Shown here: in pieces, positions 1 through 9,551 of the stretch
How positions within the stretch are numbered: position 1 is the stretch's first letter
Layout: the number at the start of each line of letters is the position of its first letter
Origin: Acheta domesticus
Lineage: Eukaryota; Arthropoda; Insecta; Orthoptera; Gryllidae
Direction: 5' to 3'
Length of the DNA stretch: 64,000 bases
NCBI GenBank assembly: GCA_031308135.1
Contig: JAHLJT010008756.1
Location: forward strand, 60,320,817-60,384,816
Made by a program: the position numbers and the translations under genes
Notes under the pieces: generated by a model
What the model was told of the DNA's origin: nothing
Seen by the model: only the letters and a program-made list of their open reading frames with translations
The model's database searches: none

Positions 1-1498
1 TGTCACTTATTCTACTCGTCTCCTTATAATTGTATTAACAGACCGTATTTTAATATAACAGTACAATACACACTTGTCGATACAAACTAATCTTATTTAT
101 CTTTATTACCGAACAGAAAGGTACACTTGTGTAATTTAGTTGCAAAAAATACAAAGCTGCGATAGAATCAAGATGGGACAAACCAGCAAACCTGTAATAG
201 AATACATTCCGTGGTGGTAGCATTATGTAATAGAATGTCCACGAAGATCTCATCCTGAAGAGGACGGTGTGAGGAACGCTTCATTGAGACGTTTAGCCTT
301 CAAGTTCCAGGTTTCAAGGTCTTAAAACGCTTTGTTTTGGAGATTTCAACAACGCTGCCCGAGTGTTGGGGGTTGTATTTGACATGAATATTTAGATTAC
401 TTTCAAGAAATCTTTCAGATTTTTAATGTTAAAGTACAATTCGTCAAGACTCCTAGAAATTCTCTTTCTTTAGACACCTTATTTATACATGTTGGTTACG
501 TGTAAAAGCCACAAAACTTATCTACATACTAAAACACCGATTAGTACTTTTATACTCATAGTATAGAAGATAATATTATTAACATGAAGTATGGGTATTT
601 TTGGAAAGAAATATACACAATTATAATATTTTACTATTATAAATTATTTTTATAAACTTAATTTGAGGTAGTAAATAATATATAAGTTAATAAACTCTAC
701 CTCTTTCTCTTATACTACCTCGTTCTCTCGAAACATCGCAATCGGTGAATGTGAGGTGGTCGTAGAAACAGGCTTGTCTCAAACACATGGAAATCTTCCG
801 GCACCGGGAATTGGATGTTAATTTGAGTTTAAGAATACATGCCACAATGCAGGAAAGAATTGCAAGTTATTATATTATTCACTGAATCAGAATAATGAAA
901 ATTATATTGCAAAATTTGAATGCACTCCAACTAACATTTCTTAGTATAACGATGCATCTTTGAAGTTGTACTTCCTCTAAATGTGTTAGAATGTAAAATA
1001 CTATTAATGAAGTGGTAAAATTTAAATTCTTGTTTCGAACAATTTCGTTTACATAAATATCTTACAAATAATAAATGTAAAGAATATAAAGGAATTATAT
1101 CCTCAATTCAATTTATAATATGTTCTTATAATAAATAAAGTGGATTCTTTGAGAAAAATGACCACGATATATAGCAGAGATACCTTAATGTTATTTCCCA
1201 CAAAATGAAGACTTGGACAATTCTGTCAGGATCGATAAAAAGAAATCAGGTTGAGAAATAAAGTATCGAAAATTGAATTATGTGGCCGAATAGGATATTG
1301 ACGATATCATTATTGCCCTCTAAGGGTTTCTACAACATTTTCTTCGAGTGCGGCCATCCACTGTAATGATGTTGACTGCAAGCTTACCTTTATGTTTTCG
1401 GAATCTCGTTAAGCGAAAAATCTATTCAACTGCATATTGGATAACAATCACCATAGTTATTTTTAATATGAGGAACAATTCGTGTTTTAAAATAGCAT
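1..1498. other. AT-rich intergenic sequence
   Basis: AT-rich DNA with no ORF above about 67 codons, no recognisable coding similarity, no long tandem repeat and no tRNA-like sequence. I see nothing to annotate here before the inverted-repeat element that begins near 1499. Confidence 0.7.
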
Positions 1499-2532
1499 AT
1501 TATGAAACGATGATGTAATAAAGGGTATTAATGCACGAGTGTGATATTACGATTGAAGCGAGGAACGAGCGAGTATCATAAACTTCACATGAGTGTATTA
1601 CATAACCCATTTCGAATTACGTACGCTACCGTACCATAATGAATTTCATATGGTACTTTTTCTACGACTTATGGTAACTTTTTTAAGTTAAACTTTTACA
1701 TTGAATCTTTACGTGGCAGTGGACAGGAAGGATTCAGCCAAGGCCACCTAGCAGGCAGCTACCCTACCGCTGATGGCATTGGTTTACCAGCCTGCCTGCG
1801 AGAGAGTACAAAAGATGCCGCATTAATTCCGACGTCACCATTTTCGCTTTTTCGTTTTTTTGGAGGCGCCAACTCCACCTCTGAATCACTAGACATTTTA
1901 AACTAATGAATTCATCGGTTTTTAAGGATAAGTACACAGCAACAACATTTAACACAAAATGACCTTCTTTCTGATCTTAGTCAAATGTTCCCTCCAATAA
2001 CTATCACTGCTCTAGTCAAATAGGACCAAAGTGAAATTACGATCCAATTTATTTTAAATAATATTCCATGTAAAAAATATTAATAATAAAAGAAATTAAA
2101 ACTTAAAGTCTAAAAAGAATATTAAATGCAATTTTAATGTACACAATTGAACGAAGCATTTACTCGAACGATTTTCAATGATTAATTGTCAAAACCTGAT
2201 TTGTAAACTTCTCTATGATTGGCCAAGACCCTGTATTATAATGAAATCTGTATTGTACTGAGTATCATTATGTAACGGGTTGCAGACATCAAATGACAGA
2301 ATTATACAATGGGAGTAGAAAAATATTATCATGTCAACTGTTACGTAAAGATTCAATGTAAAAGTTTAACTTTTAAAAGTTACCATAAGTCGTAGAAAAA
2401 GTACCGTATGAAACTTGATGTCATTGGTATCAATACACGCGTGTGAAGTTTACGATACGCGCTCGTTCCTTGCTCGTATCGAAATATTACACTCATGTAT
2501 TAATACCCATCATTACATTATCATTTCATAAT
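1499..2532 (-). mobile_element. Foldback (long-TIR) DNA element, family FB-A, copy 1
   Basis: The two ends are long inverted repeats of about 200 bp. The left end begins ATTATGAAACGATGATGT and the right end, reverse-complemented, begins ATTATGAAATGATAATGT. Similarity continues inward through a GGGTATTAATRCAYGAGTG block and a GTCGTAGAAAAAGTACC block. The centre holds a 45-codon ORF on the minus strand. A second copy in opposite orientation lies at 43640-44258, so this is a dispersed family rather than a chance palindrome. I could not identify an unambiguous target-site duplication. Long arms with a short unique centre suggest a non-autonomous DNA transposon; the superfamily is not recognised. 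Confidence 0.75.
1759..1896 (-). CDS. 45-aa ORF with PPKKRK basic motif inside FB-A element
   Basis: An ATG at 1896-1894 opens a 45-codon frame ending at TAG 1761-1759. The peptide begins MSSDSEVELAPPKKRKSENG. An acidic start is followed by PPKKRK, which resembles a monopartite nuclear localisation signal. I do not recognise a family. The sequence TACTCTCTCGCAG near the 3' half of the frame looks like a 3' splice acceptor, and the other FB-A copy keeps a similar TACTTCCTCGCAG, so the frame could be a remnant first exon of a transposase or a captured host exon. It may equally be a chance ORF. The second copy has lost the ATG and NLS region in a deletion flanked by a short GAC microhomology. 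Confidence 0.25.
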   Translation of the reverse strand: MSSDSEVELAPPKKRKSENGDVGINAASFVLSRRQAGKPMPSAVG

Positions 2533-3827
2533 GATCTACTTTAGCTTAATACTCATTAAATTAATCAGATTTATGGGGAATAGTGACCTATATGTTTTCA
2601 ATACAAATTGACGTAGTTTCACCATAAGAATTGTTTATTGTAGAAAAAAGCTTTCTAGATCCATTGTGGTCATCTTCAGTGCTATTTGTGAAGAAAACAA
2701 TCACAAATATAAAACATAAAATTAGGTGTTTTTGCTATTTTATTAAACCTAAGGTCTTCTCCATTCCATCGAAAACTTACATTGCAGTAATAAACTATTT
2801 GTATAATGCGTCAATTTCTTGAAAAAACGTAAACCCCATACAATTTCCTATATTATTATTTCTATTCTGATACGTCTGAAATTTCTGTAGAATTATCAGG
2901 TATCCTTAAAACATTTTCTTCATTAAAATGGATAAAAAGAGACGATTTCATTTTGATTGTTTTTAAAATATCATTATAAGTATTTGTAATGGATATTCTC
3001 CTTTCTACGACTTCCTTAGGTTTTTGCATGCTACTTTTATACACATTTTGTTAATTTTTTGTGAAAAAAGTTTGCAATTATTAAAGAAAAATAATTTGAA
3101 ATTAATGATTTTTCGTAATTGTTTCGCAAGTGAACCAGCCTGGACGTGACAATGTATTCAATGCACTGGCAACGGATATAATACACACATGCCTGCACAT
3201 GAATTGACACGGATACATCGCTGAGTCCGACAATTGCTGTGAGATTTTTGAAACAACTATCGTCAGCATTTACAAAGAGGATTCCCCCTTCTCACACGCT
3301 GCTCGACAAGTCTGGTCGAAGTGATGAAGGGGAGAGGAGTCGGAGAAGGCCTGAGAGAAGAGAAAGATGGATAGAGAGATAGGGGGAGAGAGAGAGCGTT
3401 GTGGGAGTCAAGAGTCCAAATGAGAAGTGTTACGAGCGGAAAGATTATAGTGATGATGTGTCGTTTAGAACGCAGGTGAAAGACCACAAGAATGGTGACA
3501 ACGATTAGTGGTAGCAGTGGTGCCATGGTCTCAGTGGGTTGGTGGAACTTTGATGGTGGTACTTTTGGTAAGATAGTGTTAGTGGCTATTTGCTGATAGC
3601 TTTGTTTCGAAACCCTCGTACGGCAATAAAGTTTTCAGTTGATATTGAGGCACCAGTTCCTCGTGTGTTACATCAATCGGGGATCATACCAATACCTCAA
3701 TGATTCCATAATTCCTTACTCCAGGCTGGTGATAGGTAAGCGCTTTACTAAGAACTACCCTGTACTATGTGCCCTAGAGGTTTCTTAGTTGCCGACAGAT
3801 GACAACCCGGAACGGGGTAGGCCAAAG
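2533..3827. other. Intergenic sequence with a purine-rich tract
   Basis: Mostly AT-rich and featureless. About 3325-3420 is a G/A-rich tract with GAGAGA runs on the plus strand. The 87-codon minus-strand ORF over it is a low-complexity consequence of that composition. No coding similarity is visible. Confidence 0.6.
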
Positions 3828-3865
3828 CCTTTCTTTTGAGTAGGTTGCTCCATTCAAAAGAAAGG
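3828..3865. repeat. 12-bp perfect inverted repeat (hairpin)
   Basis: CCTTTCTTTTGA (3828-3839) is repeated exactly inverted as TCAAAAGAAAGG (3854-3865), leaving a 14-base loop. An overlapping CCAAAGCCTT (3822-3831) can alternatively pair with AAGGCTTTGG (3932-3941), so two mutually exclusive hairpins are possible. It may be part of an unrecognised repeat. Confidence 0.6.
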
Positions 3866-4572
3866 TAACTAGTAAGAGTAAGAATGCAATTTTGTTGCGC
3901 CTCTGGTTTTTAAGCCAATTAACCGGGAAAGAAGGCTTTGGACCAGAAATGTTAACACAAATAGTACTCATCAAGTAGCGTTCAATTAAAATGTGAAAAT
4001 CATAACATTGTGGGTTTCAAATAACAAAATCCATGCGATCGGGCTTCCTTACGTTTAATATGCTTTGAGTTTTATTTTTTAGTAATGAATATTAGTCAGA
4101 TATTCCAATATTTGCATTTGATGTGTAAAATTATATTCGTTCTGTACTGCAATAATACATACAAATTGGATATATCCTGTAACAATAGTAACAGGATATA
4201 ACTAACAAAGTAAGTTATAATTTGGAACAAACGCATACTTTAAAAACAAGACAAATATGTTAATTTAATAACCAGTTATCTTGAGTTATCAATAACTGTA
4301 AAGTTAAACCGAAGGTAAAATAATTTAAAACTAGTTTGCGTGTTAACAACCATCTCTAGCCTGTTAGCTGTCCGGTGCTCTTCAACATGTATCCCATTTT
4401 TTGACATGCCTTTCCGCGTCGCCATGATGTCTCCCTCGTGTATTGCCTGCCAGAGTCTCCGTTCAGCCGCCGAGTTGTGGACCCATCGGTTTGTTGTGGG
4501 CGGGCGTGCTGCTGGCCTTCCGCCGCCCCCGTCGCCGCCTCAGCGATTTACGAAATGCTCTCGCGGTCCCCA
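3866..4572. other. Intergenic sequence before the minisatellite
   Basis: AT-rich to about 4330, then rising GC content. No recognisable gene. The 80-codon plus-strand ORF beginning at 4340 runs into the minisatellite and has no identifiable domain. Confidence 0.6.
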
Positions 4573-5279
4573 GAGCTCCTAGTGAGGGCAGCGGCGCCCT
4601 ACCCTCGCAAACGCCAGAGCTCCCAATGAGGGCAACGGCGCCCTGCCCTTGCAAACGCCAGAGCTCCCAGTGAGGGCAACGGCGCCCTGCCCTCGCAAAC
4701 GCCAGAGCTCCCAATGAGGGCAACGGCGCCCTGCCCTCGCAAACGCCAGAGCTCCCAATGAGGGCAACGGCGCCCTGCCCTCGCAAACGCCAGAGCTCCC
4801 AGTGAGGGCAGCGGCGCCCTGCCCCTCGCAACCCCCAGAGCTCCCAGTGAAGGCAGCGGCGCCCTGCCCCTCGCAACCCCCAGAGCTCCCAGTGAGGGCA
4901 ACGGCGCCCTGCCCTCGCAAACGCCAGAGCTCCCAATGAGGGCAACGGCGCCCTGCCCTCGCAAACGCCAGAGCTCCCAATGAGGGCAACGGCGCCCTGC
5001 CCTCGCAAACGCCAGAGCTCCCAGTGAGGGCAGCGGCGCCCTGCCCCTCGCAACCCCCAGAGCTCCCAGTGAAGGCAGCGGCGCCCTGCCCCTCGCAATC
5101 CCCAGAGCTCCCAGTGAGGGCAGCAGCGCCCTGCCCCTCGCAACACCCAGAGCTCCCAGTGAGGGCAGCAGCGCCCTGCCCCTCGCAACCCCCAGAGCTC
5201 CCAGTGAAGGCAGCGGCGCCCTGCCCCTCGCAACCTCTAGAGCTCCCAGTGTGGGTAGCGGCGCCCTGCCCTCGCAACC
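4573..5279. repeat. GC-rich minisatellite, 44/45-bp unit, 16 copies
   Basis: The unit begins GAGCTCCCARTGAGGGCARC and continues GGCGCCCTGCCC(C)TCGCAA. GAGCTC starts occur at 4573, 4617, 4661, 4705, 4749, 4793, 4838, 4883, 4927, 4971, 5015, 5060, 5105, 5150, 5195 and 5240. The spacing is 44 bp for the AAACGC variant and 45 bp for the AACCCCC variant. The two variants sit in blocks (five 44s, two 45s, three 44s, five 45s), which suggests segmental duplication within the array. A 44-bp unit shifts frame at every copy, so all three minus frames stay open for about 256-275 codons. These ORFs are repeat artefacts, not genes. Confidence 0.97.
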
Positions 5280-5485
5280 GGGCGGAGCGGAGGAGGAGGA
5301 GGAAGAGGAGATCGCTGGTGAAGAGCGGGGGCGACGGCAGAAAACGAGAGAAACACGAAGGATGAGAAGCATGGTACAATAATCTGACCTCACGACCGTG
5401 CAGAAGACATTGGCAATTGAGATCATAGGATTTGTGACTTCTTGGCTATTGGGTCACTTGGGTGTACATCACTGGATTGTAGTAA

Positions 5486-5737
5486 ATTGAGTTTGTCAAC
5501 ATTTTGGAATATTTTTATTCTATCCTCAGGGCTGATGATATGTACGAGGTCTGATCGCACAACTTCATTGCAGAAGTATTTGACATTCATTTTCTATGAT
5601 GCCTTGGTCTGAGGTGAACTTACGCGAGATGGCCCCTCGTACTGTAACCACAATGTGTAGTGGTTTTGGAGTTGTTTATGTTTATCACCAGACCTGAGGA
5701 TGGAATAAAAATATTCCGAAACGCTGGCAAACTCAAT
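5486..5737. mobile_element. Short inverted-repeat element with ~44-bp arms
   Basis: The left arm starting ATTGAGTTTGTCAACATTTT (5486-5529) is the inverted complement of the right arm ending ACGCTGGCAAACTCAAT (5694-5737), with about seven mismatches. Weaker similarity extends about 15 bp further outward (CACTGGA and CAGTGGA). The centre is unique and has no ORF. The right arm carries a hammerhead-like hairpin. Possible origins are a MITE or a fragment of a Penelope-like retroelement terminal repeat. Confidence 0.6.
5688..5727 (+). ncRNA. Hammerhead-ribozyme-like hairpin (candidate)
   Basis: On the plus strand CTGAGGA (5694-5700) is followed by a six-bp stem, GGAATA-AAAA-TATTCC (5702-5717), and then GAAAC (5718-5722). 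This matches the hammerhead core order CUGANGA, stem II, GAAA. Flanking CCAG (5688-5691) can pair with CTGG (5724-5727). A clear upstream cleavage triplet and stem III partner, such as GCGUH, are not obvious within about 60 nt. It could therefore be a degenerate ribozyme or a hairpin with a coincidental core. Hammerheads are known in Penelope-like elements. The left-arm copy has decayed to CCAAAA where GAAAC is expected. Confidence 0.25.
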
Positions 5738-6390
5738 GTTTTAATTCACTCCACTGAATTTCAGTGAACTCAGTTTCTAATAGTTATTTACGCAGGAAAT
5801 ACAGAAAGTGTGTATTGGGGTGCGAATAAAGTATTTACGGGCGAGGCGACAATAGGAGCAGAGTCCAGCATTTTCAAATTACTACGCGAAAGTCACTTTC
5901 GTAAAATTTGCATTTCTTATCATTTGGTACATTTTTTTAGTACGAATTCATGAAAACGTATAACTATACACTTTAGGGATTATTCTCAATACACGAGACA
6001 GGAGATATTTTGATCTATGTCACACCAATGTTTTATTTACTTGGCAGTACCCAGTTGTTTCTTAAGTACACGACTTCTTTTCGGCATACGTAGGGAAAAG
6101 TTATTTTTTCCGTACATATACAGCAAAGTAACGCTTTCCAAACAATGAACAGAGGAGGTTCCAAACACGAATGCTGAAAATGGATGAAACAGAATTATTT
6201 ACTGTATTATTTTGTCTTTTTTTTCGACTGCACAGAAAGAGGATTATTCTACTCGCCTTAGATTTTGTGAATTTATTCCCATCATAACTTTTGAAACAAT
6301 CGACAAAGTCTAATTGTGAATGAACCAAACTACCAAATATTTTGTTATGGGGGAGTACTAGTGCTCTGGATCCTACAGTATCGCTTGCCA
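5738..6390. other. AT-rich intergenic sequence
   Basis: No recognisable gene, RNA or repeat. The 337-codon minus-strand ORF that ends here starts inside the neighbouring GC island and lacks any recognisable domain. Confidence 0.6.
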
Positions 6391-6399
6391 TGTGAAAAC

Positions 6400-7500
6400 A
6401 TTTGACGGCGGCGCTCTCCACGGGAAGACCATCATAGTTGGCGGCAGCGGCGCCCTGCCAATGGTGAAATGCTTGGGTGGCGGGAGCGGAGGGGCGGGGG
6501 GCTGCGGCTGCGCTGCCCTCGGGACGAAGGCGCTGTGTTTGCAGTAACTTACCGCCAGAGCGCGCGGAGGACAGCGCGTCCCTGGGGCGAGGCCGGCGGC
6601 TGTTGCGGGGGCTGGGCGTCGCCCCTGCCACCCCCGCCGCCCTCGCCGCCCTCCGCTCCGTCGACCTCCACCTCGCCACCCACCGTTCTCCGCAGCTCTC
6701 CTTCCGGCGCCCTCCGTCGCGCTGGCCTCCACCCTTTCGCCCTCCCCATCCCCCCTCCACCCCGCCGCTCTCCCTCTGGCGCCCTTCGCTCCCGCCGCAG
6801 TCTGCCCCGCTGTCCTCCACCATTCCGCCCTCCCCTCCACCCCTCCCCACCGCTCTCCGCCCCGCCGCCCTCCACCCCGCTGCCCGGCAGTCACCACACC
6901 CGCGCACACCGCCATCTCGCTTTCTTCCCCCACAGCTGCTGCCGCCACCCCGTCGCTGGCCACGCTGCTGCCACCCCTGCCCCCACATCCGCCCCTGCCG
7001 CCCTTGCCTTTGGCCCTGCCACCGCCGCCCCATCTCCACCACCTGCCGACTCCCGTCCAACCGCCCTCGCCGTGCCCGCCATTGGCCCATTCCTCGGCCC
7101 CGCCACCCAAGCAATCCCCGTCTTCAGTGACCCGCCGAGGAGGCGGCGGCGGCAGCGATCGAAAATTTCCCATCCGGCTTCGGGCGTCGAAATAATAGGC
7201 TGGCTCATCCCAGCCGACATCCCAGCGACGATGCCGTGTCCGCGGGGGAGGCGGCGAAAGAAGAGCAGGCTGCGGAGAACCCACGTCATCTGCTCGAAGC
7301 GGCCATAACCCCGCGGGGCCTCCAAGCCCAGTAGCAGCGTATAAAAAGCGCCTTAATTATAGCTCGCATCAGCATCAGAGGGTCGTTAGCTCGCACCTCG
7401 CTCGTAAAAGTGCGCACCTCCGGAGCCCATAAAATACAAAGGGCGACGGCGCCCCCGCGTCACGTGATGCGCTGGAGGAGGTTGGGAAGTTCTTCGAGAG
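6400..7500. other. GC/CpG-rich island
   Basis: The sequence is about two-thirds or more G+C with frequent CpG, and is pyrimidine-skewed on the plus strand between about 6600 and 7100. Several overlapping ORFs of 100-337 codons occur on both strands. All are P/S/A/R- or G/R-rich, with no domain and no shared reading frame, so I treat them as compositional. A GCAGCGGCGCCCTGCC stretch near 6443 is identical to part of the 4573-5279 minisatellite unit. The block ends in a plausible core promoter at 7340-7372, so it could be a promoter-associated CpG island. Confidence 0.7.
7340..7372 (+). promoter_or_regulatory. TATA box plus arthropod initiator (candidate core promoter)
   Basis: TATAAAAAG begins at 7340. 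A TCAG initiator lies at 7369-7372, placing its A at 7371, 31 bases downstream of the first T. This is the canonical TATA-to-start spacing for RNA polymerase II. A palindromic TCACGTGA E-box lies about 90 bp downstream. The GC island lies upstream. No downstream coding exon is recognisable, so this may be a promoter with a distant exon, a transposon promoter, or coincidence. Confidence 0.35.
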
Positions 7501-7509
7501 ACACTGGAG

Positions 7510-7971
7510 TGGATGAGAGGCAAATGAGGAATCGAGGGTGCGGAGATTGGTGCAACATAGTTGAACCCCTTCTCCACTCTTGGAATTAATAGGTTTACGG
7601 GTTTATTACGTCAGAATAATGGGTGAATTATTTGCAAGAAGTGTGTAGCTGGCAAGCAAGGTCTCCACGTCGCCACTCAGGGTTTGATTTCCGGATGGGG
7701 CCAAAATGAAGTTCTCGCTTTTCATTGGTATGTTCAAGTTCATGTACAAGTCATTCATATGACAACTGTGACAATGTGAAAGCTTTTATCAGGAAAAGTA
7801 TGTCAAATAAATGGTGTAAGGAGTTACCAAATAAATGGTCTAAGGCCTGGTTACCTCAGGTCTCTCGAGCCCTCAATCGTCATGTTGCGAAGCAATGGCA
7901 GGCTCTGGGCTCACGAGAGTGCAGGACCAGCGTTAATTCACATACATATACATACCCACACAGGTGAGTGA
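7510..7971. other. Intergenic sequence
   Basis: Nothing recognisable. The 80-codon plus-strand ORF at 7725-7967 has no identifiable domain and runs up to the SINE boundary. Confidence 0.55.
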
Positions 7972-8515
7972 GTGTTGATTTCGGGCCCATCAACTTTTGA
8001 GATAATTAGTTCCGTAAGTGTCCTGCATGTTATCCCCCAAGACGTAGCGCTGTTCCTCCCCGCCGCTGAAGTGAGATCCCGCTCTCATTTTTACGTCGGA
8101 TTGAAGTATTTTTGTTAGAAATATTGACAAATGGACTTTCTACTAACAGTGAACAAATAGATTTTATTACCACATGAATTCGTACATACATCAATCCATA
8201 TCTTACGATATACAATATGCATAGCAACGAGTGTTATTACTTTTTTAACATATCAGTAGGAACACAACAATACCAAGTGATGCTGTTGTCGTTGCTACGC
8301 TGTTTATTATAATAAACAAAGCGATCTTCTGAGAAGACTTCATCCGGCATGACAAACCCCAAACTATCAACTTCCCCCTCCACGTCTTTCATCAAAGTCG
8401 CACCGACAAGCCAGGACAAGCTCTGGGCTGCTGATTGGCCCACCGGCTTGGGTGGTAGAGTTACGCGTGCAAGGTGTGTGCGTGTAAGAGGAGACGAGGG
8501 AAGGAACGTGAGAAA
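7972..8515 (-). mobile_element. tRNA-derived SINE family S1, copy 1 (degenerate, interrupted)
   Basis: The tail-side block contains GATAATTAGTTCCGTAAGTG, like the ATTAGTCCCGTAAGTG of the other S1 copies, followed by a GAGATCCCG segment that ends near 8091. About 300 bp of unrelated AT-rich DNA follows. The S1 sequence resumes near 8399 with GCCAGGACAAGCTCTGGG and a GTGTGTAAG/GAGGGAAGGAA stretch. The tRNA-like head is not preserved. Orientation follows the better copies at 25635, 39725 and 47252. The middle insert has no clear terminal repeats, so a replacement or rearrangement is possible. Confidence 0.6.
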
Positions 8516-8548
8516 GAAACAAGAACCTCATGAGGTTCTTGTTTCTTT
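8513..8548. repeat. 36-bp perfect palindrome without spacer
   Basis: AAAGAAACAAGAACCTCA (8513-8530) is followed immediately by its exact reverse complement (8531-8548). There is no loop and no mismatch. It sits at the broken end of SINE S1 copy 1. It could reflect an inverted duplication during DNA repair or a protein-binding site. Confidence 0.95.
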
Positions 8549-9551
8549 TTGCCAGTGTTTGCCGTATTCATCCAGAGGTCGAGTTAGATACAGCTACCTA
8601 ACACGGAAAATCCTTTACCTTAATGAAACGAACCCAGAACCCCCCGGTCAACAATGTTGCAGAGGCAATGAGATTGCCGCTGAGGCTTCAAAGCCGCAAA
8701 ATTATAAAAATTTCTCGGAATATAATATTTTTTTAAAAAGTCGAGAAATTTCTTGGTGTATTTTTGTTACGTATCGGTTTCACTGTCCTCACTCGTGCAC
8801 ATGTAAAAAGCTCCACTTCAAAGAGGCATTATGTATTAGTAGAGTCCTATATTCCAGTATAAAGCCCATACATTAAAGTATTATTTGAAAAGACCGCTTG
8901 CCCTTTTTTGTAAAAAGGAAAATGTAACAAATGGCACAAATATATGAAAACAAAAAGAACCATCTTACACTATCCCATTGTTTAACCCGATCGCTACAAA
9001 CTCTGTCTACAATATTTCCACTAAACCTTGAAAGTATGTAATTCTCATAACCTAGTTCAGTGTTTGGTCACTGTAAACCTAGTTGAGTATTTGTACTATG
9101 TGTTCGATATCTCTTTCCAATTTTCATCTCCTTTTCAATTGAGTCATACACCTTTTACTTTTAATTATTAACATTTGGTGTGTTAAGGCGCAGAATTTAA
9201 TCACTATCTAAATATCAATGTAATTATTATATCAATCACACTTACAACATTATAGAAGTATTTTTATTACAATACAAACCATTATTACCGATTCAAAATA
9301 GTGAGGTTTTTGAATGAGGTTTGACACTGAAAACCACGAGAAATCAATTAGAGAAATAAATTAACAGAATAATAATTCAGTGCGCGAAGTGGAACATTGC
9401 ACATAATGATGAAAAGAAATAGAGAGGAATTGATGACAATGTAAGGAAGCACTCCCTGCTGTACCCGGACACAAAGACGGTTTCGATCGTTCTCAGTGAT
9501 GGGACCAGCGCGCTGAGACAACTTCGTCCATAAATACTAGTTCCGGTACTA
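8549..9551. other. AT-rich intergenic sequence
   Basis: No gene, RNA or obvious repeat seen. The 175-codon ORF entering from the left begins within the SINE and palindrome and shows no domain. Confidence 0.6.

Noticed and set aside
4463..5426. Three overlapping minus-strand ORFs of 256-275 codons and a plus-strand ORF of 113 codons
   Set aside because: They are the frame-shifted translations of one 44/45-bp minisatellite and have no non-repeat domain.
6101..7325. ORFs of 303 and 337 codons on minus and 217-279 codons on plus in a GC island
   Set aside because: They overlap on both strands, are G/R- or P/S/A-rich with no domain, and stop-codon depletion at high GC explains them.
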